From Actinomycetes bacterium (GTDB lineage Bacteria > Actinomycetota > Acidimicrobiia > Acidimicrobiales > Palsa-688), in the NCBI GenBank assembly GCA_021798075.1, contig JAJZYO010000159.1, forward strand, positions 1-5,398: a DNA stretch of 5,398 nucleotides, in the 5' to 3' direction. The position numbers were made by a program, and so were the translations under genes. Positions 4,885 through 5,398 of this stretch are shown here, in pieces. Each line of letters begins with the position of its first letter. Within the stretch, counting starts at the first letter, position 1. Below the pieces are notes generated by a model. That model was given only the letters and a program-made list of their open reading frames with translations, was not told the origin of the DNA and ran no database searches.

Positions 4885-4967
4885 CCTACTAGCCGCCTGA
4901 GCGGCGAGGCCCGGGCCACCTAAAGGGTTGGGGCCCCAGGTAAGCCGGTCCTCCGGCGCACGAGACG

Positions 4968-4975
4968 AGGGAAGG
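4968..4975 (+). promoter_or_regulatory. Ribosome binding site of the STAND ATPase gene
   Basis: AGGGAAGG lies four bases before the ATG at 4980 and is the clearest Shine-Dalgarno-like sequence in the window. An in-frame TAA at 4941 with no other start codon after it fixes the gene start at 4980. Confidence 0.7.
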
Positions 4976-4979
4976 GCTC

Positions 4980-5398
4980 ATGCTGGACGAGGTGCGCGAG
5001 CTCAGCGACAGACCATCATCGCTGCCGGTCGCGCTCAGCAGCCTCGTAGGCCGCACAACGGAGATCGCCGCTGTTGTCGAGATGGTCACCCACCACCGTG
5101 CGGTGACGATCGTTGGCCCAGGCGGTGCCGGCAAGACGCGCCTCGCCTTGGCGGTGGCCGAAGGTCTTGGGGGCCTCCAGCTCGGGGCGCCTCATTGGGT
5201 CGAGCTCGCAGCCGTTTCGGCCGGGGAGGGCTTGGTCGCCCCGGTGGTGGCGAACGCCCTCCATATAGCCCAAACACAAGCCGACGGCCTGGTGTCGACG
5301 ATCATCAGCCGCCTTCGGGCGAAAACGACTGTGCTCGTGCTCGATAATTGCGAGCAGGTCGTGGCGGAGTGCGCGCTGCTCGTGGAAAAGCTCCTTCG
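4980..5398 (+). CDS. N-terminal part of a STAND ATPase, probably a LuxR-type regulator (3' partial)
   Basis: The frame is open from ATG 4980 to the window end, giving 139 codons. Near the N-terminus is LPVALSSLVGRTTEI (15-29), the lead-in seen in actinobacterial STAND/NB-ARC regulators. The Walker A motif GPGGAGKT follows at 46-53 with TRLALAVAE after it, then WVELAAV (73-79), then Walker B VLVLDN with D122, and CEQVV. Such proteins couple ATP-dependent oligomerisation to signal sensing through downstream repeats; many end in a LuxR-type HTH, while others carry a cyclase or SARP domain in front. Here the NTPase domain begins almost at the N-terminus, so a cyclase or SARP domain in front is absent and a C-terminal LuxR HTH is the best guess. 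The rest lies outside the window. It is divergent from the minus-strand gene and has its own strong ribosome site. Confidence 0.88.
   Translation, partial: MLDEVRELSDRPSSLPVALSSLVGRTTEIAAVVEMVTHHRAVTIVGPGGAGKTRLALAVAEGLGGLQLGAPHWVELAAVSAGEGLVAPVVANALHIAQTQADGLVSTIISRLRAKTTVLVLDNCEQVVAECALLVEKLL

Larger units (their letters stand above)
4684..4979. other. Divergent intergenic region rich in inverted repeats
   Basis: This 296-base stretch separates the minus-strand gene from the STAND ATPase gene and should hold both promoters. No convincing coding frame is seen in it. It contains short perfect inverted repeats at 4748-4765, 4843-4858, 4865-4876, 4892-4905, 4929-4938 and 4944-4957, a 10-base tandem duplication at 4771-4790, and five TTAGG/CCTAA pentamers. 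A regulatory role is likely from position. The part from 4684 to 4747 holds no clear signal. Confidence 0.6.

Noticed and set aside
1..5398. Insertion sequences, integrase sites or CRISPR arrays
   Set aside because: No transposase, integrase, terminal inverted repeats with flanking duplications, or regularly spaced repeats are present.

Overview
The window is high-GC DNA, roughly two-thirds G+C by eye, with third codon positions dominated by G and C. Several features suggest an actinobacterium: GTG starts, four-base GTGA gene overlaps, two promoters whose spacing predicts leaderless mRNAs, and the gene families present. The species cannot be read from the sequence. The window looks like the edge of a biosynthetic (probably surface polysaccharide or natural product) operon running into an accessory stretch of toxin-antitoxin and regulatory genes.

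Positions 1-2107 hold the last 65 codons of a probable CapK/phenylacetate-CoA-ligase-like adenylating enzyme. One base later comes a complete glutamine-dependent asparagine synthetase (asnB-type, 635 aa). The tight spacing implies an operon that begins upstream of the window. A 161-base gap follows, containing four tandem copies of a 9-base unit and then a perfect 9+9 bp inverted repeat that looks like the operator of the next operon.

Positions 2232-4191 carry two toxin-antitoxin modules in a row on the same strand. The first is vapBC: a ribbon-helix-helix antitoxin and a PIN-domain ribonuclease. The second pairs an antitoxin, with an excisionase/MerR-like helix-turn-helix and an Xre/MbcA/ParS-like C-terminus, with a RES-domain toxin of the MbcT/ParT type, whose studied members attack NAD+ or ADP-ribosylate targets. 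In both modules the antitoxin comes first, the toxin starts with GTG and overlaps the antitoxin stop by four bases, and an inverted repeat lies on or beside the promoter. In both, the -10 element sits 6-7 bases ahead of the start codon, which predicts leaderless transcription. A hairpin between the modules could separate the two transcripts.

Positions 4192-5398 hold a hairpin in the convergent gap, a minus-strand gene of unknown function (113 aa), and a 296-base divergent intergenic region rich in short inverted repeats and TTAGG/CCTAA motifs. The window ends in the N-terminal NTPase domain of a large STAND ATPase, probably a LuxR-type transcriptional regulator.

No RNA gene, insertion sequence or CRISPR array was found. 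The most interesting element is the second toxin-antitoxin module. It belongs to a known class, but its DNA-binding domain is of a different type from the better known members and its toxin is atypical at one motif position.
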